Part shown: piece by piece, positions 26,369-36,135 of the stretch | Layout: each line of letters begins with the position of its first letter | Position numbering within the stretch: the first letter of the stretch is position 1 | Source: Lapidilactobacillus mulanensis | Lineage (GTDB): Bacteria; Bacillota; Bacilli; Lactobacillales; Lactobacillaceae | Direction: 5' to 3' | Length of the DNA stretch: 64,000 nt | NCBI RefSeq assembly: GCF_003946215.1 | Contig: NZ_RHOW01000009.1 | Coordinates: 1-64,000, forward strand | Notes under the pieces: generated by a model | Told to the model about the DNA's origin: nothing | The model's database searches: none | Seen by the model: the letters and a program-made list of their open reading frames with translations, nothing else | Program-made: the position numbers and the translations under genes

Positions 26369-27829
26369 TTATTTACCTTGATAGATCCAATGACGACCTG
26401 TTTTTGCCAGCAAGGCATCCGCAGCTTTGGGTCCCATTGTGCCAGATTGATAATTAGGAAAATCTGGTTGCGAATCTTTTGCCCAAGCGTCGCGAATCGC
26501 ATCAACGAAGTGCCATGAACCGGCCATACCTTCCCATTGGGCGAAATTGCCTTGCTTGCCCAGAATTGCCTCTAATAATAACCGCTCATAGGCATCGGGA
26601 ACCTGTTTCTGTTGGTCATCATCCAACAGGTCAGTCAATTGGTGAGTTTCTACAACGTTACTCGTGCCGATTTTCTTGCCATTAACGGTCAGTAAGACGC
26701 CGGATTCGGGTTGAACTTCGATGGTCAAAACTGGATTTTCCAGTTTCTGATCACTGAACAAGTTAGCTACATCGGACTTGAACACAATATCAATGCACGT
26801 ATTTTTAGCTGCTAACCGTTTCCCTGTCCGTACATAAAATGGAATGCCTTGCCATTCGGGTAAGTTCAAATCGATTTCGCCAGCCACAAACGTTTCAACG
26901 TTGGACTTGGGATCGATTTTGTCTTCATGACGATAGGCTTTCTGTGAACCATCTGCATTTTCATCATATTGGCCACGGACAAACTTCTCGGCCACATCAG
27001 TTTCCGAATAAACAGGTAGACTAGCAAAAACTTTGCTCTTTGCTTGGTTAATCTCATCATCCGTATATTGTTCTGGCTTGGGGAAAGTTAACATGGCAAT
27101 GATCTGCATGATGTGATTCTGCACCATGTCACGCAAGGCACCAGCCGTTTCGTAATAACCGGCACGTTCTTCAACGCCCAGTGATTCTGCCAAAGTGATC
27201 TGCACGTTGTCGATGTAATCCTTATTCCAAACAGAGGTTAAGAATGGATTGCCAAAGCGCAAATACGGAATATTCTGAACCATTTCCTTACCAAGATAAT
27301 GATCGATACGAAAGACTTGATTGCGGTCAAAAGTATCAACGATTGCCTGATTCAAAGCCAATGCGGACGGGTAGTCATGTCCGAACGGCTTTTCAATGAT
27401 CAAACGATTATACCCTTCATTGCTCAACAAGTTTTCCGACTTCAAATGTTGCGCGATCGTGCCAAAGAGCGCGGGTGCCATCGCCATATAGAACAAGCGA
27501 TTCCCGTTTAATTGATATTTTTCGTCTAGTTGATCGATCACTTTTTTCAAAGCGACGTAATGATCTGAATCTTTGACATCATGAGATTGATAATAAAAGT
27601 GACCGGCAAATTCTTGTTGCTGCTCATTCGTGCCTTCGTCTAAGTTTTCCAAGACACCTTGGCGGAAGAAATCATGCGTCCAAGGCCGCCGTGCTGTGCC
27701 GATGACGGCGAAGTGTTCGTTCAAAAATCCTTTTAAATAAAGTTGAAAGAGGGCTGGATAAAGTTTACGGTGTGCTAAATCGCCCGAACCACCAAAAATT
27801 ACAAATAAGACATTATTTTCTTTAACCAT
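26369..27829 (-). CDS. zwf: Glucose-6-phosphate 1-dehydrogenase
   Basis: A 486-residue enzyme that oxidises glucose 6-phosphate to 6-phosphogluconolactone with NAD(P)+. The dinucleotide motif is FGGSGDLAHRKLYPAL at the N-terminus and the active-site signature is RIDHYLGKEMVQN, including the substrate lysine and histidine. It supplies NADPH and feeds the pentose phosphate or phosphoketolase route. It appears monocistronic, with a stop-to-next-gene gap of about 90 nt. Confidence 0.95.
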   Translation of the reverse strand: MVKENNVLFVIFGGSGDLAHRKLYPALFQLYLKGFLNEHFAVIGTARRPWTHDFFRQGVLENLDEGTNEQQQEFAGHFYYQSHDVKDSDHYVALKKVIDQLDEKYQLNGNRLFYMAMAPALFGTIAQHLKSENLLSNEGYNRLIIEKPFGHDYPSALALNQAIVDTFDRNQVFRIDHYLGKEMVQNIPYLRFGNPFLTSVWNKDYIDNVQITLAESLGVEERAGYYETAGALRDMVQNHIMQIIAMLTFPKPEQYTDDEINQAKSKVFASLPVYSETDVAEKFVRGQYDENADGSQKAYRHEDKIDPKSNVETFVAGEIDLNLPEWQGIPFYVRTGKRLAAKNTCIDIVFKSDVANLFSDQKLENPVLTIEVQPESGVLLTVNGKKIGTSNVVETHQLTDLLDDDQQKQVPDAYERLLLEAILGKQGNFAQWEGMAGSWHFVDAIRDAWAKDSQPDFPNYQSGTMGPKAADALLAKTGRHWIYQGK

Positions 27830-27920
27830 AAGTTAACCGAACCTTTTCTTAAGAGATATCTATCATTTCTATTTTACACTACTCTACCCTAAACATTAAA
27901 CAATTTCCCTCACTGACGAC

Positions 27921-27948
27921 AAAAAAAGCCCAGCATGCGCTCGACTTT
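27921..27948 (-). terminator. Terminator of adhE
   Basis: A stem of AAAGTC/GGCTTT plus AGC/GCT around GCAT on the minus strand, followed by a run of seven T. It lies 14 nt beyond the adhE stop. Confidence 0.75.
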
Positions 27949-27961
27949 TTCTGTGCGGAAT

Positions 27962-30568
27962 TTATTTCTTAGAGAAACTTGAAACGGGTCCTTCGTATTC
28001 GTCTAAAATCATTTGTTGCATATCTGCGATCAATGGTTCCTTAGGGTTCGTGATCGTGCAGTTATCTTCGTAAGCTAATTCTGCTAAACGTCCAGCAGCT
28101 TCAGTCACTTGTTGTTTGCTGATTCCTTGTTCGCGTAATGACATCTTGATGCCAACACTCTCAGCTAAATCAACGATTGCTTTGATCAGGGCATCGACTA
28201 ATTCTTCGGTCGTGTTCCCTTTCAAGCCAACGTAGCGCGCAATTTCAGCATAGTCTTCATCGGCACGGAAGTAACTGTACTTAGCCCAAATCTGCCGTTT
28301 AGTCGGAACGAGTGAGTTATATTTGATGACATGTGGCATCGTGATCGTGATCACACGTCCGTGAGGCAAGTGATACTCGCCACCAAGTTTGTGGGCAATT
28401 GAGTGGTTGATCCCTAGCAAGGCATTGGCAAACGCCATCCCAGCCATAGTCGAAGCATCATGCATGTTTGCACGCGCTTCTTTGTCGCCATCCCAGCTCT
28501 TCTTCAAGTTTTCAAAGACTAATTTAGCCGCTTGTAAACTTAGGCCACGTGTATAATGTGAAGCCATCGTTGAAACATAACTTTCAATGGCGTGGCACAA
28601 AACATCGAGACCTGAGTCAGCAACAACTGTCTTAGGAACTGTTTCGATAAATTGACTATCAACGATGGCCACATTTGGTGTCAAAGCATAATCGGCTAAA
28701 GGATATTTGATGCCACTTTCGCTATCAGTAATAACGGCGAATGGTGTTACTTCTGAACCGGTACCAGAAGTTGTGGGAATGCAGACCAGTTTAACTTTGT
28801 CTAAGTTAGGGAATTTGTATGTCCGTTTACGGATATCCAAGAACTTCTGTTTAGCTCCCCAGAATGACGCGTCTGGAGCTGTATAGAATAACCACATGCC
28901 CTTAGCAGCATCCATAACTGAACCACCACCGACTGCGATGATCGTGTCAGGTTTGAATGAGCGCATCATTTCGGCACCTTTGTAAACTGTGTTTGATGAT
29001 GGATCAGGTTCAACGTCGACGAAAGTTTGGTAAACAACTGACTCATCACGGCGATTCAAAGTTTCTTCAACTTTCTTGACATAGCCCAGTTTTGACATGC
29101 CTTGATCACCTACGATAAAAACCCGCTTCAAACCCTCCATCTTTTCCAGATAGTTCACTGAGTTTTTTTCGAAGTAAATTTTGGAAGGCAATTTAACCCA
29201 TTGCATGTTGTTACGACGCATCGCAACTGTCTTGATGTTTAAGAGATCGAAAGTTCCCACGTTATGAGAAACCGAGTTGTGTCCGTATGAACCACAGCCT
29301 AATGTTAATGATGGCAATAAGTTGTTGTACAAATCACCGATACCACCAACAGTTGTCGGTTGGTTCACTAAGATCCGTGATGCGTGCATTGCAATACCGA
29401 AGTCGATGCTTAAATCTTCATCCGTGGTATGGATGGCAGCGGAGTGACCCTTGCCACCTAATTCCAACATTGCTTGGCAAAGTGCGAAGCCATCTTCATG
29501 ATTCTTAGACTTGATCATGGCTAAAACTGGAGACAATTTTTCACGAGAAAGTGGATATTCGTCGCCCACACCATCGATCGGTGCAATGAGGACGGTTGTT
29601 TCTGCAGGAACTTTGATCCCAGCTAAACCGGCAATTTCGACGGCAGAATGACCAACGATTTTACCATTAACAGCGTGTTTGTCTTTGTCGATCACAACGT
29701 CTGACAAGCGTTTAACTTCGTCTTTAGTCGCGATGTAAGCATGTTGTGCCTTTAATTCGGCAGTGACTTCCTTGTAAATATCTTGATCAACGATGATTGC
29801 TTGTTCAGAAGCACAAACCATCCCGTTATCGAATGCCTTTGAAAGTAACACATCATTGACAGCTTGTTTGATATTAGCGGATTTTTCAACGTATGCGGGC
29901 ACATTACCAGGGCCAACGCCAAGTGCTGGTTTACCAGTTGAATAAGCAGATTTAACCATGCCAGGGCCACCTGTTGCTAAAACAGAAGCCACACCAGGGT
30001 GGTTCATTAATTTTGTAGTTGCGTCGATGCTTGGTACTGGAACATAGCTCAACGCACCTGCAGGCAAGCCAGCTTCTTCAGCAGCAACTCGTAATGAATC
30101 CAAAGCTGCAGCAGAACTCTTCTGTGCGCCGGGGTGGAAAGCAAAGATGATTGGATTACGCGTCTTGATGGCGATCAGCGCCTTGAACATCGTCGTTGAA
30201 GTTGGGTTCGTAACAGGTGTAACCCCTGCTAAAACGCCGAGAGGTTCAGCAATTTTAACTAATTTATGGTCTTCATCGCGTTCGATGATCCCGACAGTTT
30301 TGTCATCTTTGATGGCGTGCCAAATTTCTTCGGTAGCGAACATGTTTTTAACGGCTTTATCTTCATAAACGCCACGGCCAGTTTCTTCTACGGCCATTTT
30401 TGCTAATTTCATATGGTCATTTAGACCCGCAATTGCCATCTGATGAACAATGTGGTCGATTTTTTCTTGGTCAAAACCTTCTAGAATATCAAGCGCTTTA
30501 TTTGCCTTGACAACTAATTCGTCGATCATAACTTCAACTTCGTTTGTTTTAGGTTCTGTTTTTAACAT
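27962..30568 (-). CDS. adhE: Bifunctional acetaldehyde-CoA/alcohol dehydrogenase
   Basis: An 868-residue fusion that reduces acetyl-CoA to acetaldehyde and then ethanol, regenerating two NAD+. The N-terminal aldehyde dehydrogenase part has catalytic Cys252 in NGMVCASEQ. The C-terminal iron-dependent alcohol dehydrogenase part has the GGGSVMDAAKGMW nucleotide site and metal-ligand histidines in GINHSIAHKLGGEYHLPHG. AdhE forms spirosomes in relatives. The ATG at 30568 has GAGGAGG 8 nt upstream; a longer frame to 30607 lacks a signal. The upstream region has Rex- and CcpA-type sites, fitting NADH and carbon control. Confidence 0.96.
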   Translation of the reverse strand: MLKTEPKTNEVEVMIDELVVKANKALDILEGFDQEKIDHIVHQMAIAGLNDHMKLAKMAVEETGRGVYEDKAVKNMFATEEIWHAIKDDKTVGIIERDEDHKLVKIAEPLGVLAGVTPVTNPTSTTMFKALIAIKTRNPIIFAFHPGAQKSSAAALDSLRVAAEEAGLPAGALSYVPVPSIDATTKLMNHPGVASVLATGGPGMVKSAYSTGKPALGVGPGNVPAYVEKSANIKQAVNDVLLSKAFDNGMVCASEQAIIVDQDIYKEVTAELKAQHAYIATKDEVKRLSDVVIDKDKHAVNGKIVGHSAVEIAGLAGIKVPAETTVLIAPIDGVGDEYPLSREKLSPVLAMIKSKNHEDGFALCQAMLELGGKGHSAAIHTTDEDLSIDFGIAMHASRILVNQPTTVGGIGDLYNNLLPSLTLGCGSYGHNSVSHNVGTFDLLNIKTVAMRRNNMQWVKLPSKIYFEKNSVNYLEKMEGLKRVFIVGDQGMSKLGYVKKVEETLNRRDESVVYQTFVDVEPDPSSNTVYKGAEMMRSFKPDTIIAVGGGSVMDAAKGMWLFYTAPDASFWGAKQKFLDIRKRTYKFPNLDKVKLVCIPTTSGTGSEVTPFAVITDSESGIKYPLADYALTPNVAIVDSQFIETVPKTVVADSGLDVLCHAIESYVSTMASHYTRGLSLQAAKLVFENLKKSWDGDKEARANMHDASTMAGMAFANALLGINHSIAHKLGGEYHLPHGRVITITMPHVIKYNSLVPTKRQIWAKYSYFRADEDYAEIARYVGLKGNTTEELVDALIKAIVDLAESVGIKMSLREQGISKQQVTEAAGRLAELAYEDNCTITNPKEPLIADMQQMILDEYEGPVSSFSKK

Positions 30569-30619
30569 GATGGATCCTCCTCGGGTTTTCACATTTTCGT
30601 TATCCATTTCACAAGAATT

Positions 30620-30648
30620 ATATTACCCTATTTCGAATCATTTGTAAA
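30620..30648 (-). promoter_or_regulatory. adhE promoter
   Basis: On the minus strand TTTACA (30648-30643) and TAATAT (30625-30620) are 17 bp apart, about 50 nt upstream of the adhE start. A TTGTGAAA half-site follows at about 30613-30606. Confidence 0.6.
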
Positions 30649-30652
30649 CCCC

Positions 30653-30676
30653 TTTCCGTGAATTTTTTCACGGAAA
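30653..30676 (-). promoter_or_regulatory. Rex-type operator upstream of adhE
   Basis: A perfect palindrome of 10-bp arms (30653-30662 and 30667-30676) with 4-nt spacer. Its core GTGAA-N4-TTCAC is the Rex (NADH/NAD+-sensing repressor) consensus. It adjoins the -35 box of the adhE promoter, a target of Rex in many Gram-positive bacteria. Confidence 0.75.
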
Positions 30677-30689
30677 TTTAAAATTAGTT

Positions 30690-30703
30690 CGAAAACGTTA
30701 TCA
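30690..30703 (+). promoter_or_regulatory. cre-like site upstream of adhE
   Basis: CGAAAACGTTATCA matches the CcpA cre consensus TGWAAACGNTWNCA at all defined positions but the first. It is upstream of the promoter, a location compatible with activation or weak repression. Confidence 0.55.
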
Positions 30704-30722
30704 TTGCAGTGTTTTAGGCAAT

Positions 30723-30752
30723 AAAAAAACGAGCCCCATTTTATGGCTCGTT
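30723..30752 (-). terminator. Terminator of yajC
   Basis: A perfect 8-bp GC-rich stem (30728-30735 with 30745-30752) followed on the minus strand by a run of seven T, downstream of the yajC stop. Confidence 0.9.
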
Positions 30753-30773
30753 CTAATTACTGCGTATTGAAAT

Positions 30774-31208
30774 TTATTGATCAGAGTCTTTATCTTCTGA
30801 TTGATCGGGATCAACAGCTGGTTCTTCGCTAACTGTTGTCTCATCTTCAACGCTGTGACTGCCGGTGATTTCTTCAGTCGTGGTACTTGAAGCAACACCC
30901 GTGCCAGGTTTAACGTCGCGGATCGCTGTCCGGTTGAAAGTTAATAAAATGCCATCAGCGTCGACAACAACAGTGCCTTCATCCACGTTGATCGTGTCGA
31001 TCACACCATGTAAGCCACCGATCGTGACGATCGAATCGCCTTGCTTCATGCCACCCAACATTTGTTGACGTTGATTTTGTTGCTTCTTACCAGGACGGAT
31101 CATCGTGAAATACATAACCGCAAACATGATCACAATAATGATCAAGAAAGAGAAACTACCGCCGGCACCTGAACCAGTTGCTGCAGCTGCTAATAATAAA
31201 TTGTTCAA
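30774..31208 (-). CDS. yajC: Preprotein translocase subunit YajC
   Basis: A 144-residue membrane protein with one N-terminal helix (about 17-37) and the YajC motif MIRPGKKQQNQRQQML followed by a GDSIVTIGGLHGVIDTI beta-rich segment. The C-terminal third is acidic and likely disordered, longer than in enterobacteria. It accompanies SecDF in the Sec pathway. The start is TTG with GAGGTG 6 nt upstream. It lies downstream of tgt and queA, the usual neighbourhood. Confidence 0.92.
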   Translation of the reverse strand: MNNLLLAAAATGSGAGGSFSFLIIIVIMFAVMYFTMIRPGKKQQNQRQQMLGGMKQGDSIVTIGGLHGVIDTINVDEGTVVVDADGILLTFNRTAIRDVKPGTGVASSTTTEEITGSHSVEDETTVSEEPAVDPDQSEDKDSDQ

Positions 31209-31286
31209 TTCTACACCTCATCAGTTTTTTAATAAATTTTGTTAACTATACCTTACCAAAACTACAAGCAAACTTCCAGTCAGTTT

Positions 31287-32432
<1,146 letters not shown>

Positions 32433-32453
32433 TTATCCTCTTTCAAACTCGCG

Positions 32454-33485
32454 TTATTTAATAAACATGGCATCGCCGAAACTGAAGAAGCGATAACGTT
32501 CTTTGATGGCATGCTCATAAGCATTTAAAATTGTTTCGCGGCCGGTAAACGATGCAACCAGCATGACTAACGTTGATTTTGGTAAATGGAAATTGGTGAT
32601 GAAAGCATCGACGGCCTTCCATTCGTAGCCAGGCTTGATGAAAATATCGGTCCAACCACTATCGGCCTTGAGCTCACCATCAAATTTCGTGGCGACAGTT
32701 TCCAAAGTCCGGATCGAAGTAGTCCCAGTTGCGACAATGCCGCCACCATTACGGTGAACTTCGTTAAGTGTATCGGCAGCTTCTTGACTGAATTGATAAA
32801 ATTCGCTGTGCATCTTATGGTCTTCAATATTATCTTCTGAAACTGGCCGGAAAGTCCCTAAACCAACGTGTAAAGTCAGATAAACTAACTTGACACCCTT
32901 GTCTTCAACTTTTTTCAGTAATTCCTTGGTCCAGTGCAAGCCAGCTGTAGGTGCAGCAGCCGATCCGAGTTCTTTCGAATAAACCGTTTGATAACGTTCA
33001 GGATCGTCCAACTTTTCTTTAATATATGGTGGTAATGGTGTTTCGCCTAAACTCTCAAGAATTTCTAGGAAAATCCCATCGTAATCGAATTTGATCATGC
33101 GACCACCGTGATCTAAAATTTTCGTGACCGTCGCCGTCAACTCACCATCACCGAAAACAACCTTGGTACCAACGTGTGCATGGCGGGCAGGCTTCATTAA
33201 AGTTTCCCACTCATCATCGACTGTGTTCCGCAGCAATAAAACCTCTTCGTGGCCACCAGTATCGGCTTTGACGCCATATAAACGTGCGGGCATGACGCGG
33301 CTATCGTTCATTACGACCGCATCGCCGGCGTGCAACTGATCAATAATATCGTAGAAATGTTTGTCTGCCATTTCACCGGTCTTGTGATCGAGAACGAGTA
33401 AACGCGAGCTATCACGCTTTTCAATTGGGGTTTGGGCGATCAATTCTTGTGGTAGATCATAATCAAAATCTTCAGTGGTTAACAT
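32454..33485 (-). CDS. queA: S-adenosylmethionine:tRNA ribosyltransferase-isomerase
   Basis: A 343-residue QueA that converts preQ1-tRNA to epoxyqueuosine-tRNA using AdoMet as ribosyl donor. The N-terminal [21 protein letters not shown], the [12 protein letters not shown] segment and the C-terminal [13 protein letters not shown] are family hallmarks. The start has an upstream GAGGG. It is 24 nt upstream of tgt and 20 nt downstream of ruvB, in one long minus-strand operon. Confidence 0.96.
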   Translation of the reverse strand: MLTTEDFDYDLPQELIAQTPIEKRDSSRLLVLDHKTGEMADKHFYDIIDQLHAGDAVVMNDSRVMPARLYGVKADTGGHEEVLLLRNTVDDEWETLMKPARHAHVGTKVVFGDGELTATVTKILDHGGRMIKFDYDGIFLEILESLGETPLPPYIKEKLDDPERYQTVYSKELGSAAAPTAGLHWTKELLKKVEDKGVKLVYLTLHVGLGTFRPVSEDNIEDHKMHSEFYQFSQEAADTLNEVHRNGGGIVATGTTSIRTLETVATKFDGELKADSGWTDIFIKPGYEWKAVDAFITNFHLPKSTLVMLVASFTGRETILNAYEHAIKERYRFFSFGDAMFIK

Positions 33486-33505
33486 CTTTTTCCCTCTTTT
33501 GAGTA

Positions 33506-34519
33506 CTATTTTTGTTCAGGCATTGCTAAGCCTAGGTGTTGATAGGCTTTGGGTGTCACCATGCGGCCACGACTCGTTCGTTTCAAGAAGCCGTTCTGCA
33601 ATAAAAATGGTTCATACATGGTTTCGACGGTTTCAACATCTTCGCCAATATTAACGGCAATGGTGTTCAGCCCGACTGGACCGCCATCATATAAGTCGAT
33701 CATCATCTTTAATAAGCGGCGATCGACTTGATCTAAGCCGGAACGATCGACGCGCAATTGGGTCAACGCCTTTGCAGCGAGTGTTTCGTCGATCACTTCT
33801 TGGTCGGAAACTTCGGCGAAATCACGCACCCGTTTCAACAAGCGGTTAGCCACACGCGGCGTCCCCCGCGCTCGCAACGCAACTTCCATGGCTGCTTCAG
33901 GCGTAATGTGGGTTTGCAAAACATCCGCCGAACGCTGCACGATTTCTTGCAGATCTTTGTATTCATAATAATTCAATGACGCTAAAATTCCGAACCGATC
34001 GCGCAATGGTGCCGACAATAATCCGGCTCGCGTCGTGGCGCCGATCAACGTAAACGGTGGTAATGGAAAATGAACGGGATGGGCAGTCGGTCCTTGGCCA
34101 ACGATGATATCAACGTAAAAGTCCTCCATAGCCGAGTAGAGCGTTTCTTCGACGGCTCGTGGAAGCCGATGGATCTCATCGATAAAAAGCACGTCACCCG
34201 CCTGTAACTCACTCAAAACGGATAATAAATCGCCAGACTTCTCAATGGCTGGACCAGCAGTCGTGCGAATATTAACGCCTAATTCATTAGCAATCACAAA
34301 AGCTAACGTCGTTTTTCCTAAACCGGGTGGGCCAAATAAAAGCACATGATCCATCGCTTCTTCACGTTGCTTAGCCGCCTTGATATAGACCTGCAACTCG
34401 GTTTTGATTTTATCTTGACCAATATATTCCTTGAGAAGATGAGGACGCAACGACTTTTCGATCACGTTCTCGTTTTCATCTATCGGCTGATCACTTAAAA
34501 TACGTTCATCATCTGCCAT
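33506..34519 (-). CDS. ruvB: Holliday junction branch migration ATPase RuvB
   Basis: A 337-residue AAA+ motor. Walker A is GPPGLGKTT, Walker B is LFIDEIHRL, sensor 1 is [18 protein letters not shown] with the arginine finger region, and a C-terminal winged helix follows. It drives branch migration with RuvA. The ribosome binding site is GGAGGTG. It lies 48 nt downstream of ruvA in the DNA repair operon. Confidence 0.97.
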   Translation of the reverse strand: MADDERILSDQPIDENENVIEKSLRPHLLKEYIGQDKIKTELQVYIKAAKQREEAMDHVLLFGPPGLGKTTLAFVIANELGVNIRTTAGPAIEKSGDLLSVLSELQAGDVLFIDEIHRLPRAVEETLYSAMEDFYVDIIVGQGPTAHPVHFPLPPFTLIGATTRAGLLSAPLRDRFGILASLNYYEYKDLQEIVQRSADVLQTHITPEAAMEVALRARGTPRVANRLLKRVRDFAEVSDQEVIDETLAAKALTQLRVDRSGLDQVDRRLLKMMIDLYDGGPVGLNTIAVNIGEDVETVETMYEPFLLQNGFLKRTSRGRMVTPKAYQHLGLAMPEQK

Positions 34520-34567
34520 CAGTTAGACACCTCCGTTCATTCATTGATAACTTCATGTTCTATTATA

Positions 34568-35161
34568 CTAGTGACTCAATAATTTTAAACCGGCCCGCAC
34601 ATATTCGTCGGGACCGTTCAGTTCTAACTTTTCTAATTTGGGCGTGATACGATCCAATTCTTTGACCGAATAACCAAGCGCTGCTAAAGCCGCTAAGCCA
34701 TCCGTGAAATTCTCATCATGTACACCCGTATCGTCTGCTGCAGGTGACGTTGATTTTTGCGTGTCAGAAAGCACAATTTTATCTTTCAGATCCAGAATAA
34801 TTTGTTGCGCGGTTTTTTTGCCGACGCCTGGAAACTTGGTCAGGAATTTAACGTCCCCGTTGGCAATGGCGATCGTTAAACCGTCATGATCATTCGCTGC
34901 CAAAATCGCCAAGCCACTCTTAGGACCGATACCGGCAACGCTAGTCAATTGATCAAACAAGGCTTTTTCGGCTTCATTGCTAAAGCCGTATAAAACTTGT
35001 TCCGTGTCGCGGATCACTTGCTCAACGTAAATTGTGACCGATTCATCGACTTTAAATGCGTAAGGATTCCCGACTAATAGTTTATAGCCGATGCCGTTGA
35101 CTTCTAAGACGATAAACGTGGGCTTGACGATGGTGACAACACCGCTCATATATTCGTACAT
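34568..35161 (-). CDS. ruvA: Holliday junction DNA helicase subunit RuvA
   Basis: A 197-residue protein with the N-terminal OB domain (about 1-62), two helix-hairpin-helix motifs (LTSVAGIGPKSGLAIL and LTKFPGVGKKTAQQIIL) and a C-terminal UBA-like domain that contacts RuvB. It binds four-way junctions as a tetramer. GAGG precedes the ATG by 6 nt. The gap upstream holds structured repeats and no gene, so a promoter for ruvAB-queA-tgt-yajC should lie around 35165-35300. Confidence 0.95.
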   Translation of the reverse strand: MYEYMSGVVTIVKPTFIVLEVNGIGYKLLVGNPYAFKVDESVTIYVEQVIRDTEQVLYGFSNEAEKALFDQLTSVAGIGPKSGLAILAANDHDGLTIAIANGDVKFLTKFPGVGKKTAQQIILDLKDKIVLSDTQKSTSPAADDTGVHDENFTDGLAALAALGYSVKELDRITPKLEKLELNGPDEYVRAGLKLLSH

Positions 35162-35343
35162 AAAATTCCTCTTTCATGACTGTGGTCAGGATCAAAAATT
35201 TTGCGTGTGCTGACTAACATTTAAATGATTTCTTAATATAGGCAAAGGCATTCATTGCCGCTTCTTTTTGTGTTTGTCTCAATGAAACATTGTAGCATGG
35301 TATTAGGCTTTTCTCAAATTGCGTGAGACCTGATCTACCTGCG

Positions 35344-35542
35344 GCAGAAGTTGCTCCAGAAAATAGTGGGAAATTGCTGTGGGGACGGCTGCAGGATTTC
35401 CAAAAACCGGAAATTCTTCCGCCTAAAATGTGAGCTCCGGAAAACCGCCGGATCTCACATTTTCCCATTTTGTAAATTCGCAAAGACCGCTCATTAACAA
35501 AATTACCACTGCAATCCCACTATTTTCTTACGCAACTTCTGC
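35344..35542 (+). repeat. Structured intergenic repeat, copy 3
   Basis: A 199-nt unit in the same orientation as copies 1 and 2. Outer arms 35344-35371 and 35515-35542 pair over 28 positions with a 4-nt mismatch block (CTCC against GTAA-type), at the same place as in copy 1. Hairpin A is 35394-35416, hairpin B 35425-35463 and hairpin C 35471-35499; the loops are AAAAACC, AAAACCG and AAAGACC. A fourth hairpin (GCCTAAAC/GTTTAGGC, 35541-35563, 7-nt loop) and sequence to about 35640 match the flank of copy 4. Confidence 0.8.
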
Positions 35543-35776
35543 CTAAACTTATTTCGTTTAGGCTAGGATCTGAATAACAGGGTTCCTCAAACTTGATGGA
35601 CATTGTGTCTTTACTCAGAATAGTTTTTCAAAAAAATCTGAACGATGATCAAGTCCGCCTTTCGTCCTCTACAAAAACCGGTTGCGGTACAAATTAGTCG
35701 CACAGGACTAGCCGTTGACTAGAGTCAGCACTAAAAAACTGCCGAGATGAGTCAGAACGCGGAAGAAAAAATTACT

Positions 35777-35925
35777 GATCACTGTGAAATCGTTCTTGTG
35801 GGACTTAATTTAATTTTTAAAGCAACTCAGAATAGTTGATCACCATAATAGTTTCCAACTTATCTAAAGTCCCACTAGAACGAGGGTGATCTTCAAGACT
35901 TTTGCGGTTTTCAAAAGGCTTGAAG
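35777..35925 (-). repeat. Partial structured repeat unit, copy 5 (inverted)
   Basis: An inverted repeat of GATCAC with CGTTCTTGTGGGACTT (35777-35806) against AAGTCCCACTAGAACG and GTGATC (35867-35891), followed by a hairpin CTTCAAGACTTTTG/CAAAAGGCTTGAAG (35891-35925). The loop CGGTTTT is the complement of AAAACCG, the hairpin B loop of copy 3, so it appears to be a related unit in opposite orientation. Confidence 0.6.
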
Positions 35926-36130
35926 TCATCCCCAGAGTGAGCAGTGATTTTTTCTGGAGTGTTATGACGGAACCAAACTAAATATTACCGCACGCATAAT
36001 AAGCCTTCATGAATCAGTTGGAAACTTTAAAAGTCATCCCCACAGCGAGGCGCAACATTTTTCTGGAGCGTTATGACGGAACCAAACTAAATCCTACCTC
36101 ACGTAAACAAAGCCTTCCAGATTAGTTTTC
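35923..36130. repeat. Tandem direct repeat of about 108 bp
   Basis: Two adjacent copies (35923-36030 and 36031-36130) both begin AAGTCATCCCC and share TTTTTCTGGAG, GTTATGACGGAACC and AAACTAAAT. The sequence resembles the reverse complement of the 5' arm of the structured repeat (CCCCACAGC and TTTTCTGGAGC are shared with copy 3). The gap 35162-36135 is therefore filled with repeats and no gene. Confidence 0.7.
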
Positions 36131-36135
36131 CAGTG

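Noticed and set aside
35214-35483. 89-codon minus-strand frame upstream of ruvA
   Set aside because: Most of it is the antisense of structured repeat copy 3; codon pattern and composition are unlike a gene.
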